The translations under genes and the position numbers were made by a program. Shown piece by piece: positions 34,863 through 44,621 of a DNA stretch of 64,000 nt. The DNA is from Paenibacillus sp. 1011MAR3C5 (lineage in GTDB: Bacteria > Bacillota > Bacilli > Paenibacillales > Paenibacillaceae): contig NZ_QZCF01000002.1 of NCBI RefSeq assembly GCF_003591485.1, forward strand, positions 558,001 to 622,000, in the 5' to 3' direction. The notes beneath the pieces were generated by a model. It saw only the letters and a list, made by a program, of their open reading frames with translations. It was not told the origin of the DNA and searched no databases. Position 1 is the first letter of the stretch. The number at the start of each line of letters is the position of its first letter.

Positions 34863-36682
34863 GTGCAAAAGCATCCGCCAAAGGGCGAAGCCGTAATGAA
34901 CGCTTCGTCTACCAGGACGACGAAGCAATCGAAAAGCCGTTTAACTGGGCGCAGCTGCGCCGTCTCTATACGTACATGATACCGTACAAGCGAGAGCTGA
35001 TGCCTGTCATCGTGATGATGATCATCGGTACGCTGACCAGGCTTGCCATTCCTTTCCTGATGCTCTATGTCATCGACAGCATACTGGATGCGGAAAAGGG
35101 CTCCAAGAGCACTGGCATGCTGGCGGTAATCGGCGGTCTTATGCTGGCGCTGTATATTGTGCAATGGGCGTCCAACCGGTACCGGATCAAATATACAAGC
35201 ATCATCGGGCAAAAGGTCATCTACGATCTGCGCAACCATTTGTTCCAGCATATACAGAAGCTGTCCTTCCGCTTCTATGACAAGCGTCCGGCAGGTTCCG
35301 TTCTCGTTCGTGTCACGAATGATGTCAATGCTTTGCAAGACTTGTTCACGAACGGTGTTGTCAATCTTCTGATGGATTGCATCCAGCTCGTGGGTATCGT
35401 CATTATTTTGCTGGTGCTGAACGTCAAGCTGGGTCTGGCCGTCATGATTACCGTTCCGATTATGTTCATCGTGTCGACCTCCTTGCGCAAGCGCATCCGC
35501 TTCGCTTGGCAAGATGTACGGATGAAGCAATCGAGGATCAATGCCCATTTGAACGAAAGTATTCAAGGGATGAAGGTCACGCAAGCTTACGTTCAAGAGA
35601 AAGACAACATGGGCTTCTTCAACCATATGAACACGGACAATATCAAGTCTTGGAACAAAGCATCCGCACTGAACCAGGCCTTCGGTCCCGTCATTGAAGT
35701 GACAGCCGCGATCGGCACATGCATCCTGTTCTGGTATGGCACTCATCTCATCCAGACTAACGTCATTACGATTGGCCTCCTGTTCGCTTTCGCCAACTAT
35801 ATCGGCAACTTCTGGGAGCCGATCAACCGATTGGGCCAGATGTATTCTCAGCTGCTGATCGCCATGGCCTCCTCGGAGCGGATCTTCGAATTTATTGATG
35901 AGGAGACGACGGTAGCGGAGCGTAAGGACGCAAAGCCGCTTCCTGCGATCAAGGGCGATGTCAAGTTCGATCAAATCATCTTCGAATATGAGAAAGACAG
36001 ACCGGCGCTGAAGGGCGTAAGCATCGACGTAAAGGCGGGGCAATCGATCGCTCTCGTCGGCCATACCGGCTCCGGCAAAAGTACGATTATCAACCTGCTA
36101 TGCCGATTCTATGATCCCGTTCAAGGCCGGGTGCTTATCGATGGAATCGACATTCGCGATGTCTCGATTGAGAGCCTTCGCTCGCAGGTCGGTATCGTGC
36201 TGCAGGACACCTTTATCTTCGCGGGTACGATACGCGACAACATTCGGTACGGCCGATTGAACGCGACCGATACGGAGATTGAGGATGCGGCGAAAGCCGT
36301 GCACGCCCATGACTTCATTATGTCGTTGCCTGACGGGTATGAGACAGAGGTCGAGGAGCGGGGCAATATGCTTTCTATGGGACAGCGGCAGCTGCTGTCA
36401 TTCGCTCGCGCATTGCTGGCGGATCCGCAGATTTTGATACTCGATGAAGCGACGGCAAGCATCGATACGGAGACAGAGCTGAAAATTCAGGAAGCGTTGA
36501 AGACGCTGCTGGCCGGCCGCACATCCTTTATGATTGCACATCGCTTGTCTACGATTCGCCATGCCGACGATATTATTGTGCTCGATCACGGCAAAATTGT
36601 GGAACAAGGCAATCATGAAGCGCTAATGATGAAAAAAGGCGTATATCATGGCTTGATTGAAGCACAATATCGCTATTTATAG
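34859..36682 (+). CDS. ABC exporter half-transporter, subunit 2 (catalytic NBD)
   Basis: 607-aa partner of the preceding subunit, with a basic N-terminal extension, six membrane helices (about 45-330) and an ATP-binding domain with Walker [10 protein letters not shown], signature LSMGQRQ and Walker [12 protein letters not shown], where the catalytic Glu is kept. Thus each dimer would have one normal and one degenerate site. The signature LSMGQ departs from LSGGQ, also common in these pairs. ATGA overlap with subunit 1 makes equal synthesis likely. Confidence 0.9.
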   Translation: MSAKASAKGRSRNERFVYQDDEAIEKPFNWAQLRRLYTYMIPYKRELMPVIVMMIIGTLTRLAIPFLMLYVIDSILDAEKGSKSTGMLAVIGGLMLALYIVQWASNRYRIKYTSIIGQKVIYDLRNHLFQHIQKLSFRFYDKRPAGSVLVRVTNDVNALQDLFTNGVVNLLMDCIQLVGIVIILLVLNVKLGLAVMITVPIMFIVSTSLRKRIRFAWQDVRMKQSRINAHLNESIQGMKVTQAYVQEKDNMGFFNHMNTDNIKSWNKASALNQAFGPVIEVTAAIGTCILFWYGTHLIQTNVITIGLLFAFANYIGNFWEPINRLGQMYSQLLIAMASSERIFEFIDEETTVAERKDAKPLPAIKGDVKFDQIIFEYEKDRPALKGVSIDVKAGQSIALVGHTGSGKSTIINLLCRFYDPVQGRVLIDGIDIRDVSIESLRSQVGIVLQDTFIFAGTIRDNIRYGRLNATDTEIEDAAKAVHAHDFIMSLPDGYETEVEERGNMLSMGQRQLLSFARALLADPQILILDEATASIDTETELKIQEALKTLLAGRTSFMIAHRLSTIRHADDIIVLDHGKIVEQGNHEALMMKKGVYHGLIEAQYRYL

Positions 36683-36736
36683 CTCGAAAGTCCGAACGAT
36701 TCAGCACTTATCTGTTTGTTTATATTGATTTTTCGC

Positions 36737-36832
36737 AAAAGAACCTCCACAATGGAAGAAAACCGTTTTTGTCTGAAGCCGTTCTCGCTATTTCGAGGGA
36801 AAGCAGACGAAGATGTTCCAGGAGGTTCTTTT
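36737..36832 (+). promoter_or_regulatory. Structured leader of purT able to sequester its ribosome site
   Basis: AAAAGAACCTCC (36737-36748) pairs perfectly over 12 bp with GGAGGTTCTTTT (36821-36832), which contains the purT Shine-Dalgarno. Stacked on it, TGGAA (36753-36757) pairs with TTCCA (36816-36820) across an ACAA bulge. Enclosed are AAAA-CCG-TTTT (36759-36769), GTCTG/CAGAC (36771-36775 and 36804-36808) and an inner CTCG/CGAG hairpin, giving a multi-branch junction. It resembles a translational riboswitch or protein-binding leader. It does not match riboswitch cores I can recall. It could also act as a terminator for the exporter operon. Confidence 0.6.
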
Positions 36833-36837
36833 CTTAT

Positions 36838-38022
36838 ATGTATGGCTCACCTTTAACATCGAATGCTCGTAAAGTGCTTTTATTGGGATCGGGAGAATTA
36901 GGCAAGGAGGTCGTTCTTGAAGCGCAGCGACTGGGCGTAGAGACGATCGCGGTAGACCGTTATGCGAACGCGCCGGCCATGCAGGTTGCACATCGCAGCT
37001 ATGTGGTTGATATGCTTGACGGTGATGGCATTCGCCGTATCATCGAGCAGGAGAAGCCGGACTTTATTGTGCCGGAGATCGAAGCTATTGCGACCGAGAC
37101 GCTGCTTGCGCTGGAGAGTGAAGGTCACCGCGTCATTCCGACTGCCCGGGCGGCGCGATTGACAATGGACCGTGAGGGAATCCGCCGGCTGGCTGCCGAG
37201 ACGCTGAGCTTGCCGACAGCGCCCTATCGCTTTGCCGATACGTTGGAGGAGCTGAGAGCAGCGGCTGACGTGCTTGGTTATCCGTGCGTGATTAAGCCGA
37301 TTATGAGTTCTTCGGGCAAAGGACAGAGCGTATGCCGTTCCGAAGCCGAGCTGGAGAGCTGCTGGAACTATGCGATGGAAGGCGGCCGCGCCAAGAAGAG
37401 CCGTATAATTGTAGAAGGCTTCGTGACGTTTGAGTCCGAGATTACGCTTCTGACGATTCGTTCGGTGAACGGCACCAGCTACTGTGCGCCAATCGGACAT
37501 GTGCAGAAGGACGGAGACTATATCGAGTCATGGCAGCCGCATGACATGACAGTCACGCAGATCCGCCAAGCGGAAGAGATTGCGTATCGCATTACGGAAG
37601 AGCTGGGCGGCTATGGCTTATATGGTGTCGAGCTGTTCCTGACGAAGGACGGCGTCCTCTTCAGCGAGGTATCACCGCGTCCGCATGATACAGGTATGGT
37701 TACGATGGCGACACAAGATCTGTCGGAGTTCGCCTTGCATATCCGGGCGATACTGGGCTATCCGATTCCGACGATCCGACTACTGTCGCCGGGCGCTTCG
37801 CATACGCTCAAAGCGGATCGCGAATCGCAATCGTTTCGCATCGGCGGATTGGAGGACGCACTGGCTGTACCGAATACGCAAGTCCGCTTGTTCGGCAAGC
37901 CGGAGACGAAGGTTGGCCGGCGCATGGCTGTAGCTCTAAGCACGGCTTCCGATACGGAGTCGGCACGTGCGCTTGCGCGCAGGGCGGCGGAATCGCTGCA
38001 TATTCAATACGAGAACGAGTAG
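36838..38022 (+). CDS. purT: Phosphoribosylglycinamide formyltransferase 2 (formate-dependent)
   Basis: 394-aa ATP-grasp enzyme making formyl-GAR from GAR, formate and ATP, the folate-independent route in purine synthesis. The start [22 protein letters not shown] and the [17 protein letters not shown] segment are typical of PurT; the ATP-grasp core has [14 protein letters not shown] and the metal site [18 protein letters not shown] 36838 has AGGAGG 12 bases upstream; a TTG at 36769 in frame lies inside the leader and is rejected. It stands apart from the main pur operon. The next gene starts 10 bases after its stop. Confidence 0.93.
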   Translation: MYGSPLTSNARKVLLLGSGELGKEVVLEAQRLGVETIAVDRYANAPAMQVAHRSYVVDMLDGDGIRRIIEQEKPDFIVPEIEAIATETLLALESEGHRVIPTARAARLTMDREGIRRLAAETLSLPTAPYRFADTLEELRAAADVLGYPCVIKPIMSSSGKGQSVCRSEAELESCWNYAMEGGRAKKSRIIVEGFVTFESEITLLTIRSVNGTSYCAPIGHVQKDGDYIESWQPHDMTVTQIRQAEEIAYRITEELGGYGLYGVELFLTKDGVLFSEVSPRPHDTGMVTMATQDLSEFALHIRAILGYPIPTIRLLSPGASHTLKADRESQSFRIGGLEDALAVPNTQVRLFGKPETKVGRRMAVALSTASDTESARALARRAAESLHIQYENE

Positions 38023-38032
38023 GTGAAGCAAC

Positions 38033-38311
38033 ATGGCAAAGAAGGGCAAGCAACAGCAATCGCAGCCGAGACGCAGCGGCGAGCAAGCGCATTCGGAGAC
38101 TTCAGGCGCTACGCTGAAGGATTTGCTGGGCGCAGATACGCTGCAAAAGCTGAAAGCACAGGCAGAGGACCTGAAGCAGGCTGAGGCTAAGCGCAAGGAG
38201 CAGCAGCGCTTGCAAGAGGAAGAGGCGAAGAAGCAAGAGAAGAAGCGTCTGGAAAATGATTTCTCTTACTTGCTGGAGAACAGCGACAATAACTGGAGCA
38301 AATATAAATGA
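38033..38311 (+). CDS. YqkE-like small charged protein (DUF3886)
   Basis: 92-aa protein, very rich in Lys, Gln and Glu, with an N-terminal basic tail, the motif ATLKDLLGADTLQKLKAQA and a long predicted coiled coil to about residue 75, ending FSYLLENSDNNWSKYK. This agrees with the YqkE family of Bacillaceae, whose role is unknown. It lies 10 bases after purT and is followed by a hairpin terminator. Confidence 0.75.
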   Translation: MAKKGKQQQSQPRRSGEQAHSETSGATLKDLLGADTLQKLKAQAEDLKQAEAKRKEQQRLQEEEAKKQEKKRLENDFSYLLENSDNNWSKYK

Positions 38312-38316
38312 GATCG

Positions 38317-38350
38317 TGAGCCTTCCGCCATCGTGCGGGGGGCTTTCTTT
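38317..38350 (+). terminator. Probable terminator after yqkE-like gene
   Basis: Imperfect hairpin formed by GAGCCTTCCGC and GCGGGGGGCTTT around CATCGT, followed by CTTTG; the T run is weak. Confidence 0.5.
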
Positions 38351-38429
38351 GTGCCAAGGAACCAATCGGGGCACAGGCCCATACTTTATTCTAATGAAAG
38401 CAGGCGGGGATGAAGGAGGAGTCAGCGTC

Positions 38430-39620
38430 ATGCAGGTTACGGTAAGAAACGGAGATTCGTTATGGAAGTACAGCATTCTCTTCGGTGTACCCTTTCGTCT
38501 AATCGTGGATTCCAATCCGGGGATTGAACCGGAGGCGCTGTACATCGGCCAAACCGTTCAAATACCGGGATTCGAATGGCTAGAATACCGCATTGCAAGC
38601 GGAGATTCGTTATGGCGTATCGCATCGCGCAACGGCATATCGGCGGAGCTGCTGCTGCAGACCAATCCGGGACTGCAAAGCAACAACCTGCAGGTGGGCG
38701 AAACGATACGGCTGCCAAGACGTGTCACGGAGCTGGTTACCAATCCGCAGCGCACTTATAATGTTGCTGCGCTGGAAGAGGATCTCGGCAGACTGGTTGC
38801 GGTCTATCCGTTCCTCAGACGCTCCTCGATCGGCAACAGCGTAATGGGCAAGCCTATAACGGAAATCAGGATCGGCAGCGGCGAGCGGATGATGCACGCG
38901 AACGGTTCCATTCATGCGAATGAATGGATTACGACTCCGGTGCTTGTCCAGTTTCTGAACGAATACGCAATGGCTGTTACGAATAGTACAGACTGGAACG
39001 GAATAGCCATGTACGCCCCGTATTTGGCTGTGACGCTTTCGGTGGTTCCAATGTTGAATCCCGACGGGGTGGATTTGGTAGTCAGCGGACTGCCGGAAGC
39101 CGAGCCGGTCCGCAGTGAGGTGCTTGCCATTAATGAAGGCAGCATGGACTTTAGCGGCTGGAAGGCCAACATAAGAGGCGTCGATCTGAACAAACAATTC
39201 CCGGCTCTGTGGGAACGTGATGCAGCCGCTGGGCCCCAGTCCCCTGCTCCGCGGGACTTCTCGGGCACATCGCCGCTGACTGAGCCAGAGGTGCAGGCGC
39301 TGGCGGAGCTGACCCGAAGGGATTCGTTCGCGCGGGTAGTGGCCTTCCATACGCAAGGGGAAGTTTTCTTCTGGGGCTTTGAAGGCTTGGAGCCGCCGGA
39401 GTCGGAAGCATTGGCTGCGGCTTTCGCGGAAGCGAGCGGCTACGAGTCCGTTCGGAATGTGGACAGCAAGGCCGGCTATAAGGACTGGTTCATTCAGGAT
39501 TGGCGGAGGCCGGGATTTACGATCGAGCTAGGCAGAGGGACCAACCCGCTTCCTCTCGAGCAGTACGACCGAATCTACGATGCAGCATCCAGCATTATGC
39601 GGGTTGCAATCACGCAATAA
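38430..39620 (+). CDS. LysM-domain M14 peptidase (gamma-D-glutamyl-diaminopimelate peptidase type)
   Basis: 396-aa peptidoglycan peptidase. Two LysM repeats lead (about 1-45 VRNGDSLWKYSILFGVP; 50-95 IASGDSLWRIASRNGIS), then an M14 zinc carboxypeptidase domain (about 105-390). Zinc ligands are His162 and Glu165 in HANEW and a later His in VAFHTQGEVFFWGF; the catalytic Glu is in FTIELGRGTNPLP. This is the arrangement of endopeptidase I of Lysinibacillus and similar spore or wall enzymes that cut the D-Glu-DAP bond. There is no signal peptide at the chosen ATG, as in the sporulation enzymes. GGAGGA lies 10 bases upstream of ATG 38430. Confidence 0.88.
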   Translation: MQVTVRNGDSLWKYSILFGVPFRLIVDSNPGIEPEALYIGQTVQIPGFEWLEYRIASGDSLWRIASRNGISAELLLQTNPGLQSNNLQVGETIRLPRRVTELVTNPQRTYNVAALEEDLGRLVAVYPFLRRSSIGNSVMGKPITEIRIGSGERMMHANGSIHANEWITTPVLVQFLNEYAMAVTNSTDWNGIAMYAPYLAVTLSVVPMLNPDGVDLVVSGLPEAEPVRSEVLAINEGSMDFSGWKANIRGVDLNKQFPALWERDAAAGPQSPAPRDFSGTSPLTEPEVQALAELTRRDSFARVVAFHTQGEVFFWGFEGLEPPESEALAAAFAEASGYESVRNVDSKAGYKDWFIQDWRRPGFTIELGRGTNPLPLEQYDRIYDAASSIMRVAITQ

Positions 39621-39674
39621 CGGGAGAAAAACGCCTGCCGATGATTGGATTCAACAAGCGGATGATGCTTCTGC

Positions 39675-39701
39675 AAGATGCGCTTTGCGCATCTTTTTTT
39701 T
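39675..39701 (+). terminator. Terminator after the LysM/M14 peptidase gene
   Basis: AGATGCGC-TTT-GCGCATCT followed by TTTTTTT. Confidence 0.88.
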
Positions 39702-39808
39702 CGTTCGCATGGCATAAGGCGCGGCGGAAATGCAAACCATGGTAACATCTGACACGATAGAAGAAAGGTGCCGGTCATGACGATCAAGCCGGCGGGGAGG
39801 GTTCCGAA

Positions 39809-40639
39809 ATGAGGAGAAACCGATTATTATGGGGCTGGATTGCTGCTTGCTCCCTTCTGTCAACAGGAATGCTTCTAGCAGGGCTGGGCATCGTGATCAA
39901 CGACATGCTGCTTGCACCCGCAGTCTTGGCTCAGAGGCCGGCGCCTGATGTTTCATCCCAGCCTCCTCCGGGACAGGAGGCATCCCTCGCCAGCGCCAAG
40001 GAAATTCGGATCGTCGCCTTGGGCGATTCACTGACGAAAGGCACCGGGGATACCACGGGCAAGGGATATGTCTATCATGTGGTTGAAGGCTTGAAGAAGA
40101 AATATGATAAGCCGGTTCATGTCTTGAACAATTTGGCTGTGGGCGGCATGCAGGCGTCTGAACTGGTCGAGCGCTTGTCTGGGGATACAGGTTATCAGTA
40201 CGCCGTGAAGCAAGCCAATCTGATCCTGCTTACGATCGGAGGTAATGATCTGTTCCTGTCGGCGCGTGCCAGAATGGCGCAGAAGGATTGGGAGACGCTC
40301 GGTGTGGACGGGCTTGCGCAAGGGATTGAGGAGGCGCTGGAACGCTTCCGCAAGGTGGCAGATACGTTGTATCGTCTTAATCCTGCTGCAAAAGTCGTGT
40401 ATATGGGACTCTATAATCCCTTCTATGATTTGGACAAGCTCCGGGGAGCGAGTATAAGCATGCAAGAGTGGAATACAGGAGCTTACGCGGCCATTCACCC
40501 GTATCCTAATATGATGATGGTGCCAACCTTCGATTTGTTTGAGGGACGTATCGGAGAATACCTGTCATCCGATCATTTTCACCCGAACCGCGAGGGCTAC
40601 GAGCGGATTGCCGGCCGTATGCTGGAGTCGCTGGATTGA
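39809..40639 (+). CDS. SGNH/GDSL-family hydrolase, membrane-anchored or secreted
   Basis: 276-aa protein with one N-terminal hydrophobic segment (about 7-33) and an SGNH hydrolase domain (about 65-275). Block I ALGDSLTKGTGD holds the nucleophile Ser, LTIGGNDLF the block III Asn, and SSDHFHPN the catalytic Asp-His pair. Such enzymes are esterases or lipases acting on lipids or wall acyl groups; B. subtilis YpmR is a likely relative. GGGGAGGG precedes the ATG. The ABC ATPase gene starts 20 bases after its end. Confidence 0.88.
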   Translation: MRRNRLLWGWIAACSLLSTGMLLAGLGIVINDMLLAPAVLAQRPAPDVSSQPPPGQEASLASAKEIRIVALGDSLTKGTGDTTGKGYVYHVVEGLKKKYDKPVHVLNNLAVGGMQASELVERLSGDTGYQYAVKQANLILLTIGGNDLFLSARARMAQKDWETLGVDGLAQGIEEALERFRKVADTLYRLNPAAKVVYMGLYNPFYDLDKLRGASISMQEWNTGAYAAIHPYPNMMMVPTFDLFEGRIGEYLSSDHFHPNREGYERIAGRMLESLD

Positions 40640-40658
40640 CGAAAGGAGGAAGACTTCT

Positions 40659-41603
40659 ATGGAAGGAAAGGATGTGCCCGTGCTACGCGTGAAGGACCTG
40701 CACAAGTCGATCAGAGGACGCACAATCGTCGAGAAGATGAGCTTTGACATCCAAAAAGGAGAGAAATTCGGTTTTCTCGGTCCTAATGGAGCGGGGAAAA
40801 CAACAACGATTCGCATGCTTGTTGATTTGATCAAGCCGACAGGAGGCACCGTCGAAATATGCGGGCATAACGTTCAGCGCCGCCCGGAGCAGGCGCTTCG
40901 GCATGTCGGCTGTATTGTTGAGAATCCTGAAGTCTATAGCTATATGACGGGCTGGCAGAACCTGGAGCATTTTGCGCGTATGGCAGAGGGAGTGGATGAG
41001 GAGAGAATCCGGGAAGTGACGGGAGTCGTCAAGCTGCAGGAACGAATTCATGATAAAGTGAAGACGTATTCGCTCGGCATGCGTCAGCGGCTTGGCATTG
41101 CTCAAGCGCTGCTCGGGCGGCCCAAGCTGCTTATTCTCGATGAACCAACCAACGGCTTGGACCCGAAAGGGATTAAGGAGCTGCGGGCATTTGTCCACAA
41201 GCTTGCGGAGGAAGGGATAAGCCTGCTTATCTCCAGTCATATGTTAAGCGAGGTTCAAATGCTGTGCGATAGAGTGCTCATAATGGACCGTGGGAGGGTG
41301 ATCGCAACAGGCAAAATCGAGGAACTGATCCAAGGCGCTTCCGGTTATGTCTATTGGCGGTTCGACAATAGGGAGGAAGGTTTGGCCGAGCTGGGCAGGG
41401 ACCCTCGAATCGAGATTCGGAGCGGGACAACAGCCGATAGCCAGCCGGGGGATACCGTCGTTGCGGCCATGCCGGAGTCAATCATTGCGGACACGGTCGA
41501 CAGGCTGTCTGCCAGGGGGATCGGCATTACTGCTGTCTATCAGGCGGAGCCGACGCTGGAAGAGCTTTTCTTGGCGCTGACAGGGAGCGAGTCTCTTGCT
41601 TAA
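40659..41603 (+). CDS. ABC-2 type transporter ATP-binding protein
   Basis: 314-aa ATPase: Walker A GPNGAGKTTT, signature YSLGMRQRLGIAQALLG, Walker B LLILDEPTNGLDP, then a C-terminal accessory domain of about 90 residues. The DrrA/BcrA/YhcH class is indicated. ATG 40659 has AAAGGAGG 8-10 bases upstream; a longer frame reaching back into the hydrolase gene is rejected. The permease gene overlaps its 3' end by 8 bases. Confidence 0.9.
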   Translation: MEGKDVPVLRVKDLHKSIRGRTIVEKMSFDIQKGEKFGFLGPNGAGKTTTIRMLVDLIKPTGGTVEICGHNVQRRPEQALRHVGCIVENPEVYSYMTGWQNLEHFARMAEGVDEERIREVTGVVKLQERIHDKVKTYSLGMRQRLGIAQALLGRPKLLILDEPTNGLDPKGIKELRAFVHKLAEEGISLLISSHMLSEVQMLCDRVLIMDRGRVIATGKIEELIQGASGYVYWRFDNREEGLAELGRDPRIEIRSGTTADSQPGDTVVAAMPESIIADTVDRLSARGIGITAVYQAEPTLEELFLALTGSESLA

Positions 41604-42582
41604 GCTGGCGGCGCTTATTCAGAATGAATCGCTCAAGCTGTGGATGAAGAAGCGTTTTATCGTTATCGTCCTTATTCTGTTGATCCTGATCCCGGTGTTT
41701 ACTTATGCCGAGCATAAAGTTGTAAGCAATCAAGCCAAGCACTTCGCGGATTGGCGGAATCAAGTATTGCAGCAAATTGCGGATATGGAGAACACGCTAG
41801 CAAGCGACCGGATTCCGGAGGAATGGAAGCGCGGCAGGCGCATCGCCGTACAGCAGCTTCACTATTATTTGGACCATGATATCAATCCCAGCGAGCCGAG
41901 CGGCGTGCAGTTCACGCGAGAGTTTCTGGGCAATTCAATCACGCTGTTCATCCCGATGCTGGTGCTGGCTATCGGCTCGGACATCGTCTCGGGCGAGAGA
42001 ACAAGCGGTACCATTAAGATGCTGCTGACGAGACCGGTCAAACGGTGGAAGATTCTATTCAGCAAACTATGCGCTCTTACGCTTTATGTCTCATTAACCA
42101 TTGCGGTAACGGTTATATTGTGTTACCTTATATCCGGCTTTGTTTTTGGTTATGAAGGCTGGACGGCACCAATATTGACCGGATTCCGGATCGAGGGCTC
42201 GACCATCGACAGCTCGGCGGTTCATGCGGTGCCGCAATGGCGCTTTTTACTTATGGAGGCTGGTCTAAGCTGGTTTTCCGCTATGACAGTCGCAGCGCTT
42301 GGCCTTATGGTAAGCGTCCTGATTCGCAGTACGGCGGCCAGCTTGGTTACAATGATGTCGGCGATCATTGCCGGTACGATTTTGTCCTCGATGTCCTCTT
42401 CCTGGAGGAGCGCGAAATATTTATTTTCGGTCAATCTGAAGCTGACCGGCTATCTGGAAGGAACTCCGCCGCCCATTGAGGGCATGACGCTTCCTTTTTC
42501 CTTGGCTGTACTGGCTGCATGGGGAACGGCGGGGTTGATCGTTTCGTTTCGCGTCTTTACGAAAGGGGACATCTTGAATTAA
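41596..42582 (+). CDS. ABC-2 type transporter permease
   Basis: 328-aa membrane protein, with an N-terminal helix (about 20-38), a roughly 80-residue outer loop and five further helices (from about 112 on), the usual six-helix ABC-2 layout. SGERTSGTIKMLLTRPVKRW is the typical cytoplasmic coupling segment. TTG 41596 has GGGAG 8 bases upstream. Works with the ATPase just before it; substrate unknown (peptide antibiotic or lipid export are common for this class). Confidence 0.88.
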   Translation: MLKLAALIQNESLKLWMKKRFIVIVLILLILIPVFTYAEHKVVSNQAKHFADWRNQVLQQIADMENTLASDRIPEEWKRGRRIAVQQLHYYLDHDINPSEPSGVQFTREFLGNSITLFIPMLVLAIGSDIVSGERTSGTIKMLLTRPVKRWKILFSKLCALTLYVSLTIAVTVILCYLISGFVFGYEGWTAPILTGFRIEGSTIDSSAVHAVPQWRFLLMEAGLSWFSAMTVAALGLMVSVLIRSTAASLVTMMSAIIAGTILSSMSSSWRSAKYLFSVNLKLTGYLEGTPPPIEGMTLPFSLAVLAAWGTAGLIVSFRVFTKGDILN

Positions 42583-42638
42583 AATAGCTTGAAGATACGA
42601 GTACGAGAATGAAAGCAGATACGGATTGGGGGAAGCTC

Positions 42639-44609
42639 ATGGCTGAGCAAATGGATTTTTTCGCAGGCACAGCGGCCGCAGACCGGAACTATGAGGCCGA
42701 TGATATACAGGTATTAGAAGGCTTGACCGCCGTACGCAAGCGGCCGGGCATGTACATCGGCAGCACCAGCACTTCCGGCTTGCATCATTTGGTATGGGAA
42801 ATCGTCGATAATGCGGTGGACGAGCATCTGGCGAAGTTCTGCTCCGCGATCGATGTGACGCTGCATAAGAACGGTTCCATCACCGTTTATGACAACGGGC
42901 GCGGAATTCCGACCGGCATGCATAAGACCGGCATTCCTACGCCGCAAGTTGTCTTTACGATTCTGCATGCGGGCGGCAAGTTCGGCGGCGGGGGATATAA
43001 GAAGTCCGGCGGCCTTCATGGCGTTGGCGCTTCGGTAACGAATGCGCTGTCGGAGTGGCTGGAGGTTGAAATTTACCGCGATGGCAAAATACATAAAATG
43101 CGCTTCGAATACTGGATCGACGACAAAGGCAAGGAGCATGTCGGCGATCCGGTAACGGGCCTTGAAATTATTGGCAATACGAACCGGACGGGGACGAAGG
43201 TGACATTCAAGCCGGACGGACGCGTCTTCCAGACCGGAACCTCCTTCAACTATGACACGCTCGCCGAGAGGCTGCAGGAGATTGCATTCCTGAACTCGGG
43301 GCTGAAAGTGACGATCAAGGACGATCGCAGCGGCAAAATCGATGTTTTCCATTATGAGGGCGGCGCAAGCCAGTTTGTTCAATATTTGAATGAAAACAAG
43401 ACGGTATTGCATGAAGTTATCCACTTTGCCGGCGACCGTGACGATATTGAGGTTGAGGTAGCTCTGCAATACAATGACGGCTATACAGAGACGATCGCTT
43501 CATTCGTTAACTCCATTCCAACCAGAGGCGGCGGCACGCATGAGACGGGCTTCAAGACCGCTTATACGCGCGTCATGAATGACTATGCCCGCAAAGCAGC
43601 ACTGCTGAAGGAGAAGGACAAGAATCTGGAGGGCAACGATCTCCGCGAGGGCATGATGGCGGTCATCAATATTAAGATGTCCGAGGTGGAATTTGTCGGC
43701 CAGACGAAGGATCAGCTCGGCAGCGCTTCGGCGAGAAGCGCGGTCGACGCGGTCGTAACGGATAAAATGCAGGTTTTCCTGGAGGAGAATCCGCAGATTG
43801 CCCAGTCGCTGCTCAAGAAAGCGGTTCAGGCGTCCAAGGCGCGTGAAGCGGCCCGGAAGGCGCGCGAGGAAATCCGCAGCGGCAAGAAGAAGAGCGAAAG
43901 CTCCAATCTGGGCGGCAAGCTGACGCCTGCGCAATCAAAGGACTATACGCGCAACGAGCTGTTCATTGTGGAAGGCGACTCCGCCGGAGGTTCTGCCAAG
44001 CAGGGCCGCGATTCCAAGCATCAGGCTATTCTGCCGCTTAAGGGCAAGCCGATGAACCCGGAGAAGGCGAAGCTGGCCGATATTCTGAAGAACGATGAAT
44101 ACAAAGCGATTATTTCTGCGATCGGAGCCGGTGTAGGGCCGGAATTCGAGGCTGAGGAAAGCAACTATAATAAAATAATTATTATGACGGATGCGGATAC
44201 GGACGGTGCGCATATTCAGGTATTGCTGCTGACCTTCTTCTACCGTTATATGAAGCCGCTTATTGATACCGGCAGAATCTATATTGCTCAGCCGCCCCTT
44301 TATAAGATCACGAGAAAATCGGGCAAGCTGGAGACCGTTCGGTATGCCTGGACGGATGAGCAGCTTCAAAATTATTTGAAGGAATACGGAAAAGGCTATG
44401 AGCTTCAGCGGTATAAGGGACTTGGCGAGATGAACCCGGATCAGCTGTGGGAGACGACGATGAATCCGGAATCCAGAACGCTGCTGCAGGTGCAGATTGA
44501 AGATGCGGCCAAGGCGGAACGCCGCGTATCGACGCTTATGGGAGACAAGGTCGATCCTCGCAAACGCTGGATCATTGAAAACGTAGACTTTACCGAATAT
44601 GAAGAATAG
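42639..44609 (+). CDS. parE: DNA topoisomerase IV subunit B
   Basis: 656-aa type IIA topoisomerase subunit: GHKL ATPase (EIVDNAVDEHL, DNGRGIPTG, GGLHGVGASV), transducer domain (KTAYTR... and GQTKDQLG), and TOPRIM domain with EGDSAGGSAKQGRD and DADTDGAHI. ParE is favoured over GyrB by the adjacent parC and the MAEQMDFFAG start. ATG 42639 has GGGGGA 6 bases upstream; an earlier ATG at 42609 in frame is less likely. parC follows after 12 bases. Confidence 0.93.
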   Translation: MAEQMDFFAGTAAADRNYEADDIQVLEGLTAVRKRPGMYIGSTSTSGLHHLVWEIVDNAVDEHLAKFCSAIDVTLHKNGSITVYDNGRGIPTGMHKTGIPTPQVVFTILHAGGKFGGGGYKKSGGLHGVGASVTNALSEWLEVEIYRDGKIHKMRFEYWIDDKGKEHVGDPVTGLEIIGNTNRTGTKVTFKPDGRVFQTGTSFNYDTLAERLQEIAFLNSGLKVTIKDDRSGKIDVFHYEGGASQFVQYLNENKTVLHEVIHFAGDRDDIEVEVALQYNDGYTETIASFVNSIPTRGGGTHETGFKTAYTRVMNDYARKAALLKEKDKNLEGNDLREGMMAVINIKMSEVEFVGQTKDQLGSASARSAVDAVVTDKMQVFLEENPQIAQSLLKKAVQASKAREAARKAREEIRSGKKKSESSNLGGKLTPAQSKDYTRNELFIVEGDSAGGSAKQGRDSKHQAILPLKGKPMNPEKAKLADILKNDEYKAIISAIGAGVGPEFEAEESNYNKIIIMTDADTDGAHIQVLLLTFFYRYMKPLIDTGRIYIAQPPLYKITRKSGKLETVRYAWTDEQLQNYLKEYGKGYELQRYKGLGEMNPDQLWETTMNPESRTLLQVQIEDAAKAERRVSTLMGDKVDPRKRWIIENVDFTEYEE

Positions 44610-44621
44610 GGGGGAGCTAGC

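Noticed and set aside
33369..34928. 519-codon minus-strand frame over the first ABC exporter
   Set aside because: Antisense shadow of a gene with clear Walker and signature motifs; no ribosome site.
34832..36064. 410-codon minus-strand frame over the second ABC exporter
   Set aside because: Antisense shadow, His/Asp-rich nonsense composition.
36683..36837. Purine (guanine/adenine) riboswitch before purT
   Set aside because: Conserved junction and loop bases of that class were not seen; the structure is kept as an unassigned leader.
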